Below are positions 1 to 8,189 of a stretch of DNA of 64,000 bases, one piece after another; positions within the stretch are counted from its first letter, which is position 1; each line of letters opens with the position of its first letter. Position numbers and translations under genes: made by a program. Under the pieces are notes generated by a model, which was not told where the DNA came from, made no database searches, and saw only the letters and a list, made by a program, of their open reading frames with translations. Origin of the DNA: Flavobacteriales bacterium UBA3364 (lineage in GTDB: Bacteria; Bacteroidota; Bacteroidia; Flavobacteriales_F; PHOS-HE28); the NCBI GenBank assembly GCA_002360495.1, contig DEQO01000115.1, positions 1 through 64,000 of the forward strand, written 5' to 3'.

Positions 1-329
1 ATCCCCGCACGCCGGCGCCCGAGCTCCATGGCCACGGTGATCATCGCCGCTTTGCTCCGCCCCATACCCGGCATTGCTGCCAGCTCCCACGGGGTGTACT
101 TCGCCAGCGAAAGCAAGCTGTTATCGCAGCGCAGCGCCACGTTGTGCGCCACATCCAAGGCCGTCATCTGCGCATCACCACTGCGGATCAGCAGGGCCAG
201 TATTTCCACATCCGATAAGCTGGCCACCCCGTGGCTGAACACCCGATCCAGGAGCGCATCCTTGATCGGGAAAGGCCGCAAGGCCGGTACCTGTGTTCCG
301 TTGTTCGACTGCAGAGGCTGGGCTTCCAT
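1..329 (-). CDS. radC: RadC/UPF0758 family protein, N-terminal part (cut by window edge)
   Basis: The minus-strand reading frame runs off the left edge, giving about 109 residues. It starts MEAQPLQ and contains the RadC N-terminal landmarks: PIKDALLDRVFSHG, a segment LSDVEILALLIRSGD, and the helix-hairpin-helix MPGMGRSKAAMI near residues 88-99. The catalytic-like JAB/MPN domain should follow outside the window. RadC-like proteins are common on phages and integrative elements, often in anti-restriction regions; their biochemistry is poorly settled. An in-frame ATG 33 nt upstream (position 362) is an alternative start. The chosen ATG sits inside the right arm of the hairpin at 321-371, so its translation could be structure-dependent. 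Confidence 0.85.
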   Translation of the reverse strand, partial: MEAQPLQSNNGTQVPALRPFPIKDALLDRVFSHGVASLSDVEILALLIRSGDAQMTALDVAHNVALRCDNSLLSLAKYTPWELAAMPGMGRSKAAMITVAMELGRRRAG

Positions 330-371
330 GGGCGTGTGTTTGCCCCGCCCGGGCACACGCATATGGAAGCC
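321..371 (-). promoter_or_regulatory. Start-codon hairpin with conserved loop, copy 1
   Basis: Arms 321-338 and 354-371 are complementary at 16 of 18 positions, separated by the 15-nt loop TTTGCCCCGCCCGGG (plus strand). On the transcript the right arm contains the radC start codon at 329. The loop matches two other hairpins (3103-3153 and 28396-28452) in length and in 9 of 15 bases, while the stems are unrelated in sequence. The role is unknown; occlusion of translation initiation or protein binding are inferences. Confidence 0.6.
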
Positions 372-377
372 ACTCGG

Positions 378-590
378 TCACTGATCGACTTGTGCAGCGA
401 TCTCCCGCACATACTTCTCCGGCACCTCATGCTTCACCTCCGGATGCGTCATCTTCAGCAGCTTGGGGCTCAGCTGTTCGCGGAGGTCGTAGAAATACCC
501 ATCGTCCCAGTAGACCTTCTCCACGGTGAACCAGCCGAACCCATAGGAGCTCACCACCTGGCCAACACGAAATCGGGGAGTAGGGCGCAT
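378..590 (-). CDS. Hypothetical protein (70 aa)
   Basis: Small soluble protein starting MRPTPRFRVGQ, rich in aromatic residues (YGFGWFTVEKVYWDD) with an acidic and basic C-terminal half. The opening segment, a glycine-valine strand followed by aromatics, resembles small SH3-like beta-barrel phage proteins, but no family can be assigned. A 7-bp hairpin with a 6-nt loop (597-616) sits directly upstream of the start. Confidence 0.6.
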   Translation of the reverse strand: MRPTPRFRVGQVVSSYGFGWFTVEKVYWDDGYFYDLREQLSPKLLKMTHPEVKHEVPEKYVREIAAQVDQ

Positions 591-633
591 CGATCGACGG
601 CCTTCACGTCAAGGCCGGATCCACAGTATACGA

Positions 634-897
634 TCAATCCTTCCAGCCGCGCTCGCGGAAGTCGTCCAGGACCTCATCGAACTTGGCTTGGTCCTGCAGG
701 GTGATCACTTCCAGGTCAACACCAACACGGCTGCCATCTTCGGCAATGGTCACCTCGCTTATACGCACCGGGCCACCGTAACCATGATGGTTGTAGAACA
801 TTCCCGCGACCGGTACGAATGCCAAGCTCAGTTCTTTGTCTAAGCTCAATTCATCGGAAGGACACTTCAGGTTGATTGAGAAACGGGCGGTGATCAT
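634..897 (-). CDS. Hypothetical protein (87 aa)
   Basis: Predicted all-beta N-terminal two thirds (MITARFSINLKCPSDEL, then alternating hydrophobic strands) and a charged C-terminal helix ending FRERGWKD. No recognised family. It lies in the same leftward gene string as its neighbours with short gaps on both sides. Confidence 0.6.
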   Translation of the reverse strand: MITARFSINLKCPSDELSLDKELSLAFVPVAGMFYNHHGYGGPVRISEVTIAEDGSRVGVDLEVITLQDQAKFDEVLDDFRERGWKD

Positions 898-923
898 GTC
901 TTCGAAGATAATGGCAACGTTGT

Positions 924-1262
924 TTACAAACCGAGCATCTGGCGGACATCATCCACCTTGGCCACATCACGCTGCCCGTTCCCGCGATCAAAGGCGCGAC
1001 GAAGGGGACCATACTCGTCTGCTGTTAACGGGAACAAATCCCCGCCTGCACCAAGCTGGTATTGGCCAGGAAGATCGGTTAGGGTCATTGTGAACTCATC
1101 ACCGTTCGGTGTGCGAATGGTCGCACTTCGCCAAGCTCGGTCGGTGCCGATCCAGAAGCCTTCGTGCGCACGTCCAGCCATGGCGATTCCCCGCACCTCG
1201 AACCGCGTTCGGGCATCCCCGCACAGGGCAATGAAAAGTCCCATGATCTCGTCTTTGCTCAT
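924..1262 (-). CDS. Hypothetical protein (112 aa)
   Basis: Starts MSKDEIMGLFIALCGDA; this ATG was preferred over an upstream in-frame one because it overlaps the stop of the preceding gene, the packing used throughout the region. It is a mixed alpha/beta protein with no recognisable motif, ending in an acidic tail (DVAKVDDVRQMLGL). Confidence 0.6.
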   Translation of the reverse strand: MSKDEIMGLFIALCGDARTRFEVRGIAMAGRAHEGFWIGTDRAWRSATIRTPNGDEFTMTLTDLPGQYQLGAGGDLFPLTADEYGPLRRAFDRGNGQRDVAKVDDVRQMLGL

Positions 1263-1414
1263 CACTCCGAAGGTACGCTCAGCGGATCGATCCGCTGGTT
1301 CTTCTCGTCGAAGCACACGCAGCCGTATAGGTTGAAGTCATCCCACGCCCACTGCGGCCAGGGATCGCCATTGGGGAACGTACCGATGATGTGCGCTTCA
1401 GACCCAGTAGTCAT
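1262..1414 (-). CDS. Hypothetical small protein (50 aa)
   Basis: Very short frame starting MTTGSEAHIIGTFPNGD, with a Trp-rich centre (PWPQWAWDDFNLYGC) and two cysteines. It is kept because it fills the space between neighbours exactly: its start overlaps the previous stop and its stop meets the next start. Function unknown. Confidence 0.5.
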   Translation of the reverse strand: MTTGSEAHIIGTFPNGDPWPQWAWDDFNLYGCVCFDEKNQRIDPLSVPSE

Positions 1415-1727
1415 AGAAGGAGATCTTGTTCGGGTCCTGGTCCTGGATGGGCCGGTACGGATCCACCGGGCGGAAGGAGAGCAACGTCCAGTCCATTCTC
1501 CACCAACAGTAATGCTCCTTGCCATCAGGTGTGAGCACACGGCTCACATACTTGGCAAGCTCCGCATCAGCCACCTGGCGCCCAAGGATCTCGGCAGCCT
1601 TGCTGCGGATCACCAACTCGCAATACCACGCGTGGCGTTTCAGCAGCCAGGTGGGGATCGCATCATAGTCCGGCAGTTCGAGCGGACGGTGATCGCTCTT
1701 CGACTGGAAGGTGCCGATGTCGTTCAT
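1398..1727 (-). CDS. Hypothetical protein (109 aa)
   Basis: Starts MNDIGTFQSK at the ATG that overlaps the upstream stop by 4 nt. It has an aromatic-rich helix-strand pattern (WLLKRHAWYCELVIRSKAAE, HYCWWRMDWTLLSF) and no known motif. The C-terminal 17 nt overlap the next small gene. Confidence 0.6.
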   Translation of the reverse strand: MNDIGTFQSKSDHRPLELPDYDAIPTWLLKRHAWYCELVIRSKAAEILGRQVADAELAKYVSRVLTPDGKEHYCWWRMDWTLLSFRPVDPYRPIQDQDPNKISFYDYWV

Positions 1728-2017
1728 TCCCGCCATGCTATCCCTTTGGCGATCGCCTGACGCAGGTTTGCGGCGGCGAGCTCGTGCAACTCCGCCTTGT
1801 CGGCCATGCCTTTGAGGATCTGCTTTTCCAAGTGCGCTTTCACGGCCGGCACACCTTCATCCAACACGGAAAGCGGGATCGAGTAATGGTCTCCCTGTAC
1901 GTTGAAGACCACGTCTAGCTGCTTGCCTGCGCTCGCGGCGATACTGCTGTTGTACGAGACCTCTGAAGCGTGTTGCTTCAGCCAGTTCATTACTTCGACC
2001 TGCTTCGTGTTCTCCAT
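1724..2017 (-). CDS. Hypothetical protein (97 aa)
   Basis: Mixed protein starting MENTKQVEVMNWLKQHA; a GTG two codons upstream, overlapping the previous stop, is an equally possible start. The second half is helical and charged (ILKGMADKAELHELAAANL). No family recognised. Confidence 0.6.
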   Translation of the reverse strand: MENTKQVEVMNWLKQHASEVSYNSSIAASAGKQLDVVFNVQGDHYSIPLSVLDEGVPAVKAHLEKQILKGMADKAELHELAAANLRQAIAKGIAWRE

Positions 2018-2019
2018 GT

Positions 2020-2502
2020 TCACAGCAACTCCACCGTCAGTTCATCCATCGGATCGGTATTCCGCTTCATCGCACGGTTCAGCACCTTGCGCGCACCGGG
2101 TATGCCGTTGCCCGGTGTCTGCCGCTCCAGTGTATCGTGGATCTGCTTGATGTCCTCCGCCGGGAACGGATACTTCGCCTGCAGGTCCTTCAGCGAAGTA
2201 GCGGGGCTCACCAGCGTAGGCGGGATCCCCATGTCCCGTACGATCAGCATGTCCATCAACCCATCATACTCCGCCTCGGGCTTCAGCGTCTCCACCATCA
2301 TGTGGCCATCCTCCACGGCACGCATCACATTGCGCAGCTCGTCGATGGTCGTAGTGGTCAGATCGATCGTGAGTTCCGGCGCCTGAGGGTCGTAGGCGGA
2401 AACCAACATCTCCACTTCGATCGTGGCGCGCTCGGTAGCCGTGAGCACATGCGTCACCAGCAACACATCCTTCACACACTCCGCACGGAATTTCACTCGC
2501 AT
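2020..2502 (-). CDS. Hypothetical protein (160 aa)
   Basis: The N-terminal half is strand-rich (MRVKFRAECVKDVLLV, then TIEVEMLVSAYD), the C-terminal half helical with basic residues (GARKVLNRAMKRNTDPMDEL). The start overlaps the upstream gene by 10 nt. No family recognised. Confidence 0.6.
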   Translation of the reverse strand: MRVKFRAECVKDVLLVTHVLTATERATIEVEMLVSAYDPQAPELTIDLTTTTIDELRNVMRAVEDGHMMVETLKPEAEYDGLMDMLIVRDMGIPPTLVSPATSLKDLQAKYPFPAEDIKQIHDTLERQTPGNGIPGARKVLNRAMKRNTDPMDELTVELL

Positions 2503-2708
2503 GGTTGCTCGGGTTCTTGGTTGGCAGGAGCGGGGAGGGCCTTATCCTCCACCACCTCGTGCGGGATATCGATGGTCTGTTCCTGGGCTTGGTCGTGATG
2601 GGCCAATAATTCACTCACCAATGCCTTGATACCGAGCTGCGGTCGACCGGCACCAAAGTCCCAGCCCGCGAACGAAAAGGTGAACTCAACGCCCTTCTCC
2701 TTTGCCAT
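2493..2708 (-). CDS. Hypothetical small protein (71 aa)
   Basis: Starts MAKEKGVEFTFSFAGWDFG and ends in a proline and glutamate-rich tail. It is preceded by an intergenic gap holding a copy of the dispersed palindrome family A, so it may begin a new translation block. Function unknown. Confidence 0.55.
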   Translation of the reverse strand: MAKEKGVEFTFSFAGWDFGAGRPQLGIKALVSELLAHHDQAQEQTIDIPHEVVEDKALPAPANQEPEQPCE

Positions 2709-2765
2709 GACCTTTCAAAAGTAGATGTTCAACACGACCAAAGAACGCCACCGGCGCCACCCGCC

Positions 2766-2814
2766 AAGGCACGCCGGTCGGCTCCCAGGGCACGGCAGGG
2801 GAGTGCCATGCCCC
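2766..2814. repeat. Dispersed palindrome family A, copy 1
   Basis: A 49-bp imperfect palindrome with the core CTCCCAGGGCACGGCAGGGG, also present at 13443-13491, 25973-26021 and 40811-40859. This copy is the most diverged. All four lie between genes. The outer ends (AGGGCACGC / GCATGCCCT) and an inner CTCCC/GGGGAG can pair, so it should form a hairpin on either strand. Confidence 0.8.
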
Positions 2815-2824
2815 GGGAGTGGCC

Positions 2825-3109
2825 CTAACCGGCCAGGTCGTGGGCCCGGACCTCGATCTCCTGCAGGTCGGCAATTCGGCCATGCTCTGCCTGCTCCTTG
2901 TCTTCAAGGTCGCGCTCGGGTTGCACATAGATCGTGTGCGTTCCAAGGACGCTTGGCTTCAAGCGCTTCGCCAGCGTGGCCCGCACGATGCTCTTCCCGT
3001 GCTTGTTCACTTTGGCCAGGGCCAGCAAGGCGTTCACGTCCAGCTCGATGGTGATGTAATACGATCCGTCCTTCTGCCAGCCGGTTCCGATGTAGGTCTT
3101 GTCGCTCAT
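2825..3109 (-). CDS. Hypothetical protein (94 aa)
   Basis: Starts MSDKTYIGTGWQKDGSYY; the N-terminal half forms strands (ITIELDVNALLALAKVNK) and the C-terminal half is charged and helical. An in-frame ATG upstream (3157) would add 16 residues encoded by a hairpin. The favoured ATG lies within the right arm of that hairpin. This start beginning (GTGWxKDGSYxxIxL) is seen in small phage proteins; function unknown. Confidence 0.6.
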   Translation of the reverse strand: MSDKTYIGTGWQKDGSYYITIELDVNALLALAKVNKHGKSIVRATLAKRLKPSVLGTHTIYVQPERDLEDKEQAEHGRIADLQEIEVRAHDLAG

Positions 3110-3153
3110 GGATGATGTGGTTTGCCCTGTCACGGCCACATCATCCAGGAGCG
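3103..3153 (-). promoter_or_regulatory. Start-codon hairpin with conserved loop, copy 2
   Basis: Arms 3103-3120 and 3136-3153 are complementary at 17 of 18 positions around the 15-nt loop TTTGCCCTGTCACGG (plus strand). The single mismatch lies in the start codon of the gene ending at 2825. The upstream arm is therefore an inverted near-copy of the sequence around the start codon, as in copies 1 and 3. Function unknown. Confidence 0.65.
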
Positions 3154-3157
3154 GCAT

Positions 3158-3517
3158 CTACGATCGCTTGAATGACCGTTCCAGTTCATCCAGCACAGTG
3201 GGTGATGCCATTATCACACTGGCGGTCCGGGGCCGGTCCGGGATCGTCATCGCAAAGTCCTCCAGATCGACCACGAACTTCTCCCAGGCGATCCGCTCCA
3301 GCCGTGCCCGTTCCAGCAGGAAGGCGGCATAGTCGGCACGATTGAACCCCAATCGCCGGCGCTCCCGGTGCTGCGCGAACACCTTGTTCTTCGGCGTCCA
3401 CGCGAACTCCTTCACCCGCACATCCGTCCCATCCTCCAGCTCGTACCACCGCCACCGGTATCCCGGATGCGGCGCCACACGCTTGCGCGTCAGGTGCGGA
3501 GTAGGGGAGCGCCTCAT
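3158..3517 (-). CDS. Hypothetical protein (119 aa)
   Basis: Very basic N-terminus (MRRSPTPHLTRKRVAPH), a short aromatic strand (GYRWRWYELEDGTDVRV), then a long helical section (FNRADYAAFLLERARLERIA). It might bind nucleic acid, but only the charge suggests this. No family recognised. Confidence 0.6.
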   Translation of the reverse strand: MRRSPTPHLTRKRVAPHPGYRWRWYELEDGTDVRVKEFAWTPKNKVFAQHRERRRLGFNRADYAAFLLERARLERIAWEKFVVDLEDFAMTIPDRPRTASVIMASPTVLDELERSFKRS

Positions 3518-3519
3518 GC

Positions 3520-3810
3520 TTACTCAGCGGTGGTCGGCGCCTTCAGCTTCGCGCTGAACGGCGGGCTCCAGAACCGCTTCCCGGTACTGATTTCCTCCAG
3601 CCGCCATTCATAAGCACTGCTCACGCTCGCTGGGTTGCTCTTGAAGTCGAAAGCGAAGGCCGTCCTCGACAGGCGTACGTCCAGGATCTTGCACTTCTTG
3701 ATCCGGCGCCGGGTCCCGATCATGAACGTCTCCGTTTTACCGATCGACGTACGCAGTTCTTCCAGGACAAGGTCCTTTGCTTGTGCTTCCGGTGTCAGTT
3801 CGATCTTCAT
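3520..3810 (-). CDS. Hypothetical protein (96 aa)
   Basis: Starts MKIELTPEAQAKDLVLEELR; an upstream in-frame Met would lie in the neighbour's coding region and was rejected. It is predicted to be a helix then beta strands (KKCKILDVRLSRTAFAFDF). No family recognised. Confidence 0.6.
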   Translation of the reverse strand: MKIELTPEAQAKDLVLEELRTSIGKTETFMIGTRRRIKKCKILDVRLSRTAFAFDFKSNPASVSSAYEWRLEEISTGKRFWSPPFSAKLKAPTTAE

Positions 3811-3815
3811 GGTAG

Positions 3816-4034
3816 CTACGGAACGAAGCGAAGGCCCAATCCATAATCTCCCCTCGCATCCTTGCCACGAACAGCACCCCAAGGGTTTTTGTCCAGCAAC
3901 ATGTAGAACCCCATTTTGTACCTCATGCCTTTCAGGTCAGGGCGCTGCTTCAGTACATCCTCCCAAAGCAGGTGTTGCGCTCGGATGGTATCCGACTTCT
4001 CAAAATGCTCTTCTATTGGTTTGATCTGTGCCAT
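3816..4034 (-). CDS. Hypothetical small protein (72 aa)
   Basis: Starts MAQIKPIEEHFEKSDTIR, immediately after the stop of the DUF5131 gene. The central segment LKGMRYKMGFYMLLDKNP is amphipathic. No family recognised. Confidence 0.55.
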   Translation of the reverse strand: MAQIKPIEEHFEKSDTIRAQHLLWEDVLKQRPDLKGMRYKMGFYMLLDKNPWGAVRGKDARGDYGLGLRFVP

Positions 4035-4038
4035 GGCT

Positions 4039-5061
4039 TCATGGATTGGTGGCGACCGCCATCCCGCCACTGCGGGACAGGTCCTGCGAGATCTGCGGAC
4101 GTAGTACAGGCATTTCATTCCACTCCCGCCCATCCAGCAAGCGCCCGCCAGCCTTAGGTGTATGGCCGCCCTTCTGCTTGTAGTAGAAGGCCACGCCGGC
4201 ATCAACGCACTGGTCGCGCAGGTCGCGCACGTTGTCCTCGTCCAGGGCACGGTACCCGTGACCGCTCTCGCCGCCACACACCACCCAATGGATTACCGGA
4301 TGGCCAGGCGCATTGATCCATTCCTCCTTTCGAGGACCTGAGGGAACGGCCGAGTGGTAGCGGTGGTAGCGGAAAGCATCGAACTTCCAGCCGGGTTCGT
4401 TGCAATAGTCGGGCAATGCGGTCGGGGTCACGCGCTCGAGCATGGGCTCCACGCTCAGCCAACGGACAGCTGCGGGACAGCGGAGCAACCCCGGCAGCTG
4501 CATCTCCAGCCCCTTCTGCGTGCCGGCACTGGCGCCAAGCCACAGGTGGGGCAATGGCCAGGGTACCATGGTCTCCACACTGCCGCCCAGCTTGCGCATC
4601 TCCTTCATGATCCTCCACGTGCGCACGGCATATTCTTCGGGCACCATACTGATCAGCACCAGATCATTGAAATACTCCGCCATGCCCTTCGCCCTTTTGG
4701 TCAGCACCTGGTAGGTGTGCCGTGGCGTCAACGCCATCACCGCCATGATGCGATCGATCCAATGGCGCGGCACCCATTCGCCGAAGAGGTCCGTCATGCT
4801 GCAGGGGAACACCATGCGCGGCCGCTTCCAGTGGAAGGGTTGCATCAGAACGCGTTCGTCCAGGAAGAGCTCCACCTTGTCCCGATCACCGGGCCCGTAA
4901 TGGATCGGGTTGCCGAAGTAGCGCGCCTGCAAGGCCTCGGCGTAGCAGTTCTTGCAGGCGGCATCCACCTTCTCACAGAAGTGCCCCACGCGCCCGGTCT
5001 CCTTGTTCCGCGCGCGGATCGGGTTCCACGTCTCGTCCGTCCATTGGATGCCGGTGCTCAT
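4039..5061 (-). CDS. DUF5131 (phage Gp37/Gp68) family protein
   Basis: A 340-residue protein starting MSTGIQWTDETWNPIRARN, the family hallmark opening, followed by a cysteine cluster (CEKVDAACKNCYAE, residues 29-42), the conserved FPCSMTDLFGEWVP (about 84-97), a VLTKRAKGM segment, an LSVEPMLE motif and VVCGGESGHGYR near 262-273. The Cys-x3-Cys-like cluster and overall layout recall radical-SAM TIM barrels, but no catalytic activity is established. Members are common on phages of many hosts. The length is complete for the family. Confidence 0.85.
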   Translation of the reverse strand: MSTGIQWTDETWNPIRARNKETGRVGHFCEKVDAACKNCYAEALQARYFGNPIHYGPGDRDKVELFLDERVLMQPFHWKRPRMVFPCSMTDLFGEWVPRHWIDRIMAVMALTPRHTYQVLTKRAKGMAEYFNDLVLISMVPEEYAVRTWRIMKEMRKLGGSVETMVPWPLPHLWLGASAGTQKGLEMQLPGLLRCPAAVRWLSVEPMLERVTPTALPDYCNEPGWKFDAFRYHRYHSAVPSGPRKEEWINAPGHPVIHWVVCGGESGHGYRALDEDNVRDLRDQCVDAGVAFYYKQKGGHTPKAGGRLLDGREWNEMPVLRPQISQDLSRSGGMAVATNP

Positions 5062-5137
5062 AGCTGAAGGTTGCTCCAGCGCGCAGGCGCGCAGCGGTGC
5101 GAGCAGCCTGAGGCAACTGAATGGTTTACGTGTACGT

Positions 5138-5434
5138 TCATTGCTGGACCCCGTATTTCAATTTCACCTTCTTGATCAACTCCTGCACATCCGACCACGA
5201 CAAGGATGGATGGTCAGTCTCAATGGACCGCAACGTGGCCACCCGTAGCGTTGATCGCATGTAATACCGGTTCCAGAACCCGCTCAACGGGACCTTGCGA
5301 ATGGAGAATCCGTCCTTCACTTTGCCGCCACAAGCAGGGCAGGGCTGGGCCGGATGCATAGCATCACGTGATGCCACACAATGACATTCCGTGCATACTG
5401 CAGCATCTATGAAATGGCCGTTGTGGGTGCTCAT
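5138..5434 (-). CDS. Zinc-ribbon protein (98 aa)
   Basis: Starts MSTHNGHFIDAAVCTECHC and carries two CxxC pairs (CTECHC and CPACGG, residues 14-39) likely to bind one zinc ion, followed by a basic helical C-terminus (DVQELIKKVKLKYGVQQ). It is separated from the DUF5131 gene by a 76-nt GC-rich leader with inverted repeats. Function unknown. Confidence 0.6.
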   Translation of the reverse strand: MSTHNGHFIDAAVCTECHCVASRDAMHPAQPCPACGGKVKDGFSIRKVPLSGFWNRYYMRSTLRVATLRSIETDHPSLSWSDVQELIKKVKLKYGVQQ

Positions 5435-5679
5435 GATCTTACTGGGGGTGCTACGTATTGCCGCTCTCGAAAATCCTCGATGAGCTTCCTGCATTTGCTG
5501 GGGTCCTCCAACGCCAGGTCAAGGTCATCCAACAGGTCCAGCGTGCGCTCCATGGCATTGGCAAAGCCTTGGGCTACACTGAAGTCGTGCGGCCACCGAA
5601 TACTCCGCGGGTGCTGCACCTGGGCCATCCGCTTGGCGGGAAAGGCATTGTTCCTCGGAGGGGGAGGATCGTAGCTCAT
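5431..5679 (-). CDS. Hypothetical protein (82 aa)
   Basis: Proline-rich start (MSYDPPPPRNNAFPAKR), then a single long helix with acidic residues (MERTLDLLDDLDLALEDPSK). Stop overlaps the next start by 4 nt. No family recognised. Confidence 0.55.
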   Translation of the reverse strand: MSYDPPPPRNNAFPAKRMAQVQHPRSIRWPHDFSVAQGFANAMERTLDLLDDLDLALEDPSKCRKLIEDFRERQYVAPPVRS

Positions 5680-5681
5680 GC

Positions 5682-5966
5682 TCACAGCTTCAGATCGTTC
5701 AACATGATCCGCCGTACCTGCCCGGCGCACATATACTCGATGCGGTCGTAAACCGCTGCGACGGTATCGAAATACACGTGGGCTGCGAGCTCACCGGTGT
5801 CGGCCCAATTGTCCTGGTAGCGACGCACCGGCCCCACCACGAACGACTGCACCGCCATCGGGTCGGTGAACGTCTTCCGGCGGAAGTCATGGTCCAGCCG
5901 GTCGTAGTGCATCCCGAAAGAGATCAGCACCATGGCATCGGGATCGATCAGGCGCAGCTCGCTCAC
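5682..5966 (-). CDS. Hypothetical protein (94 aa)
   Basis: Uses a GTG start that overlaps the upstream YopX stop (GTGA). Sequence starts MSELRLIDPDAMVLISFGMH. Mixed secondary structure, no motif recognised. Confidence 0.55.
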   Translation of the reverse strand: MSELRLIDPDAMVLISFGMHYDRLDHDFRRKTFTDPMAVQSFVVGPVRRYQDNWADTGELAAHVYFDTVAAVYDRIEYMCAGQVRRIMLNDLKL

Positions 5967-6391
5967 GCTTTCAGAAGTTCAGGGTTCTCGTAGATGTTGC
6001 CCACGAGCGTGAAGTCGTTGTCCGGGGTGAAGGCCCAGCTGTCTTCTTCCCGTTCGCCGGTCAGATACTGCAGGCCGAAGCGCATGCGGTCCTGCTGCCA
6101 CATGATGATGCAACGATCCGGCGTTCCGTCGATCACCACGTCCACGACATCACCGTCGTACAGGTCCTTCTTGTTCTTGTCCTGCAGGCCGATGAACAGC
6201 AGCGCGATCATCTTGTCATGCTCGTCGACGCTACCTGGTATACCCCAAGCATCACCTGCACTGCAGGAGAAGACACGACCTTCCTGGGTGATGTGGAAGG
6301 AACTGCTTTCCGGGTAGTGCATTGCGAACCTGCCGTCGCCGTACTCATCGCCCCAGATCCGGCATTTGAAAGGGTAGTGCTTCGTGATCAT
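5963..6391 (-). CDS. YopX family phage protein
   Basis: The 142-residue protein shows the YopX pattern: FIGLQDKNKKDLYDGDVVDV (residues 67-86, cf. the family motif ALFTGLxDKNGKxIYEGDIV) and a C-terminal GNIYENPELL. YopX proteins occur widely in phages of Firmicutes and Bacteroidota; the function is unknown. It overlaps its neighbours by 4 nt at both ends. Confidence 0.8.
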   Translation of the reverse strand: MITKHYPFKCRIWGDEYGDGRFAMHYPESSSFHITQEGRVFSCSAGDAWGIPGSVDEHDKMIALLFIGLQDKNKKDLYDGDVVDVVIDGTPDRCIIMWQQDRMRFGLQYLTGEREEDSWAFTPDNDFTLVGNIYENPELLKA

Positions 6392-6840
6392 CGCTGCGCT
6401 GATTTACTTGGTCCGTTACCCATCTGCACAGCAAGCACCCGATCCGCCCCCACCATATCGATGGCGCTCTGGATGGGATCGCTGTACTCCCAGTTCTCCA
6501 GCGTGGGCACATCGTATTCCGCCCGGATGGTCGGGTTCAGCTGCCGCAACTCCACAAGCCACATCTTGATCGCCTCGGTCTTCTGTTGCGTGCTGTCCTT
6601 GGCGATCCATGTATCGAGACTGTCATTCGACGATCGCAGGTCGGCGAGTGCGAGCTCAGGAAAGGCCTGCAACAGAACAGGCTTGCACTTCTCCATCGCC
6701 ATGCCCAGCTGGTGCGTGAACAGGCTCTGCCCGGTCATGTGGTTCAGGATCTCGTACACCCCATCGATGTGGTTCTCACTCACCAGGCGGCCGGTGGTGA
6801 TGGAAAGGACCTTGCCTAGGGAGAATTTCTTCGTGCTCAT
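6388..6840 (-). CDS. DUF7736-like phage protein (150 aa)
   Basis: Starts MSTKKFSLGKVLSITTGRLV and continues with YEILNHMTGQSLFTHQLGMA, a pattern (F..G.ILS.TTG.L; hMTG...THQL) shared by small phage proteins recently grouped as DUF7736. The second half is a helical extension of unknown role. Assignment rests on the N-terminal 50 residues only. Confidence 0.55.
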   Translation of the reverse strand: MSTKKFSLGKVLSITTGRLVSENHIDGVYEILNHMTGQSLFTHQLGMAMEKCKPVLLQAFPELALADLRSSNDSLDTWIAKDSTQQKTEAIKMWLVELRQLNPTIRAEYDVPTLENWEYSDPIQSAIDMVGADRVLAVQMGNGPSKSAQR

Positions 6841-8189
6841 CGTTCGTTGTCCAGTATCACCAGTTGATCCACGCTATCGCGGTGGATGTGCAGCGTATGC
6901 AACTTGCCCAAGGGCGTTACATCATAGCCTACTAGGTTGCCGCCATCCACTTCGGCCAGCCACCACTTGCCGCCTGCCTTCATGAAGTATCCCAAGGGAG
7001 GTCCCAGGCGCGTGCCGGCAACGGCGGTCAACCGGTCCTCCAGGTCCTTGAACAGGTGTGTTGCCCGCACATGGTCATCCACGATCTCCACGTTCCCCGG
7101 CTTGGCCAGCCACTCCTTCAGCTGCGTCATGAAATCCAGCACGCTGAGCTGGGGCGAACGTGCCACCTCCAGTGCTGCCTTTTCCTCCAGGCCCTTCAGG
7201 CGTTCGGCCTCGCGTTGGAACAGTGCCAGGCACGGGGCGAATTCCTCGTCGCTCATGGTGCCCATCACCTTGTCGTTCGTGACCGCTACGCCCAACCGGT
7301 ACATGTCGCAGTCATCTTCACGGGTGCGAACGGCACCAAGGTCCATCAGCACCTTGTCACGCTTTATCCAACGGCCAAAACCTTCGTCGCCGCCGGCCTC
7401 CATGATCGCAGCCTTGTGCGCAAAATCGCTTTGGACTTTGCGCGCACGTTCGGTATTGCCGATCGCCTCCAGTTCCTCCTGCCACCGATAACTATGCTCG
7501 GGACGCAGTTCCTCCCACGCCCGTCGCGCCTTGTTCGCGTTGCCAAGGGCCTTGGCACTTTCGTACACGCGATCGCCCACCTCGCGCAGGGCCTGGTTCT
7601 CTTGCTCCAGCGCCTTCGCCCGGTCCGCCAGCTGAGCGAACACATACCCGTCGTGCCCCGGTGAACCCGACCGGTCGGCGTACAGCTCCAACACAGCGCT
7701 CAGGTGGACATGCTCCGCAGGACCACCCTGGCCATCCGGTCCACCAACCACCAAGGAGCTGTTCGCGTTAGGGACAGGAGCGGATAGCCCGGACGCGTCT
7801 TCGCGGAGGACTTGAAGCGGTTGGCCCGGCGGCTCTGCCGCAACGCCCAACAATGCCGCACATTCCCGACAGGCGCGTTCAAAGCACCAGCAGGCCAGTT
7901 CGGCCATGTCGAACGCTCGCTCCTTGCTCGACGCAGCGGTACCGCCTGGATTCAACTCCACATTCGTCAAGGTGTAGACCTGCCACCACCACGCCCCCTT
8001 GTCCATCTGCTCCACGCGCAGAGTATGTCCGGCGGAAGTGAACCCAACGAAGTCATCGTTCTCCGATGCTTTGGGTGATGGTGTTCCCGTGTGGCACCAC
8101 ACTACATCGAGCAGGGGATTGGCACGTGCATACACATGCAGCTCGCGCCCATCGGTGTGTTTGTAGAGGTCCTCCTTCTGGGCGCTCAT
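6837..8189 (-). CDS. Large hypothetical protein with coiled-coil centre (450 aa)
   Basis: Starts MSAQKEDLYKHTDGRELHVY; the upstream in-frame Met was rejected because it lies in the neighbouring gene. Residues about 1-100 are mixed, 100-160 are low-complexity, and 175-330 are charged helices (LADRAKALEQENQALREVGD) compatible with a coiled coil. The C-terminus (MKAGGKWWLAEVDGGNLVGY) looks like a small beta domain found alone in other phage proteins. No function can be assigned. Confidence 0.6.
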   Translation of the reverse strand: MSAQKEDLYKHTDGRELHVYARANPLLDVVWCHTGTPSPKASENDDFVGFTSAGHTLRVEQMDKGAWWWQVYTLTNVELNPGGTAASSKERAFDMAELACWCFERACRECAALLGVAAEPPGQPLQVLREDASGLSAPVPNANSSLVVGGPDGQGGPAEHVHLSAVLELYADRSGSPGHDGYVFAQLADRAKALEQENQALREVGDRVYESAKALGNANKARRAWEELRPEHSYRWQEELEAIGNTERARKVQSDFAHKAAIMEAGGDEGFGRWIKRDKVLMDLGAVRTREDDCDMYRLGVAVTNDKVMGTMSDEEFAPCLALFQREAERLKGLEEKAALEVARSPQLSVLDFMTQLKEWLAKPGNVEIVDDHVRATHLFKDLEDRLTAVAGTRLGPPLGYFMKAGGKWWLAEVDGGNLVGYDVTPLGKLHTLHIHRDSVDQLVILDNER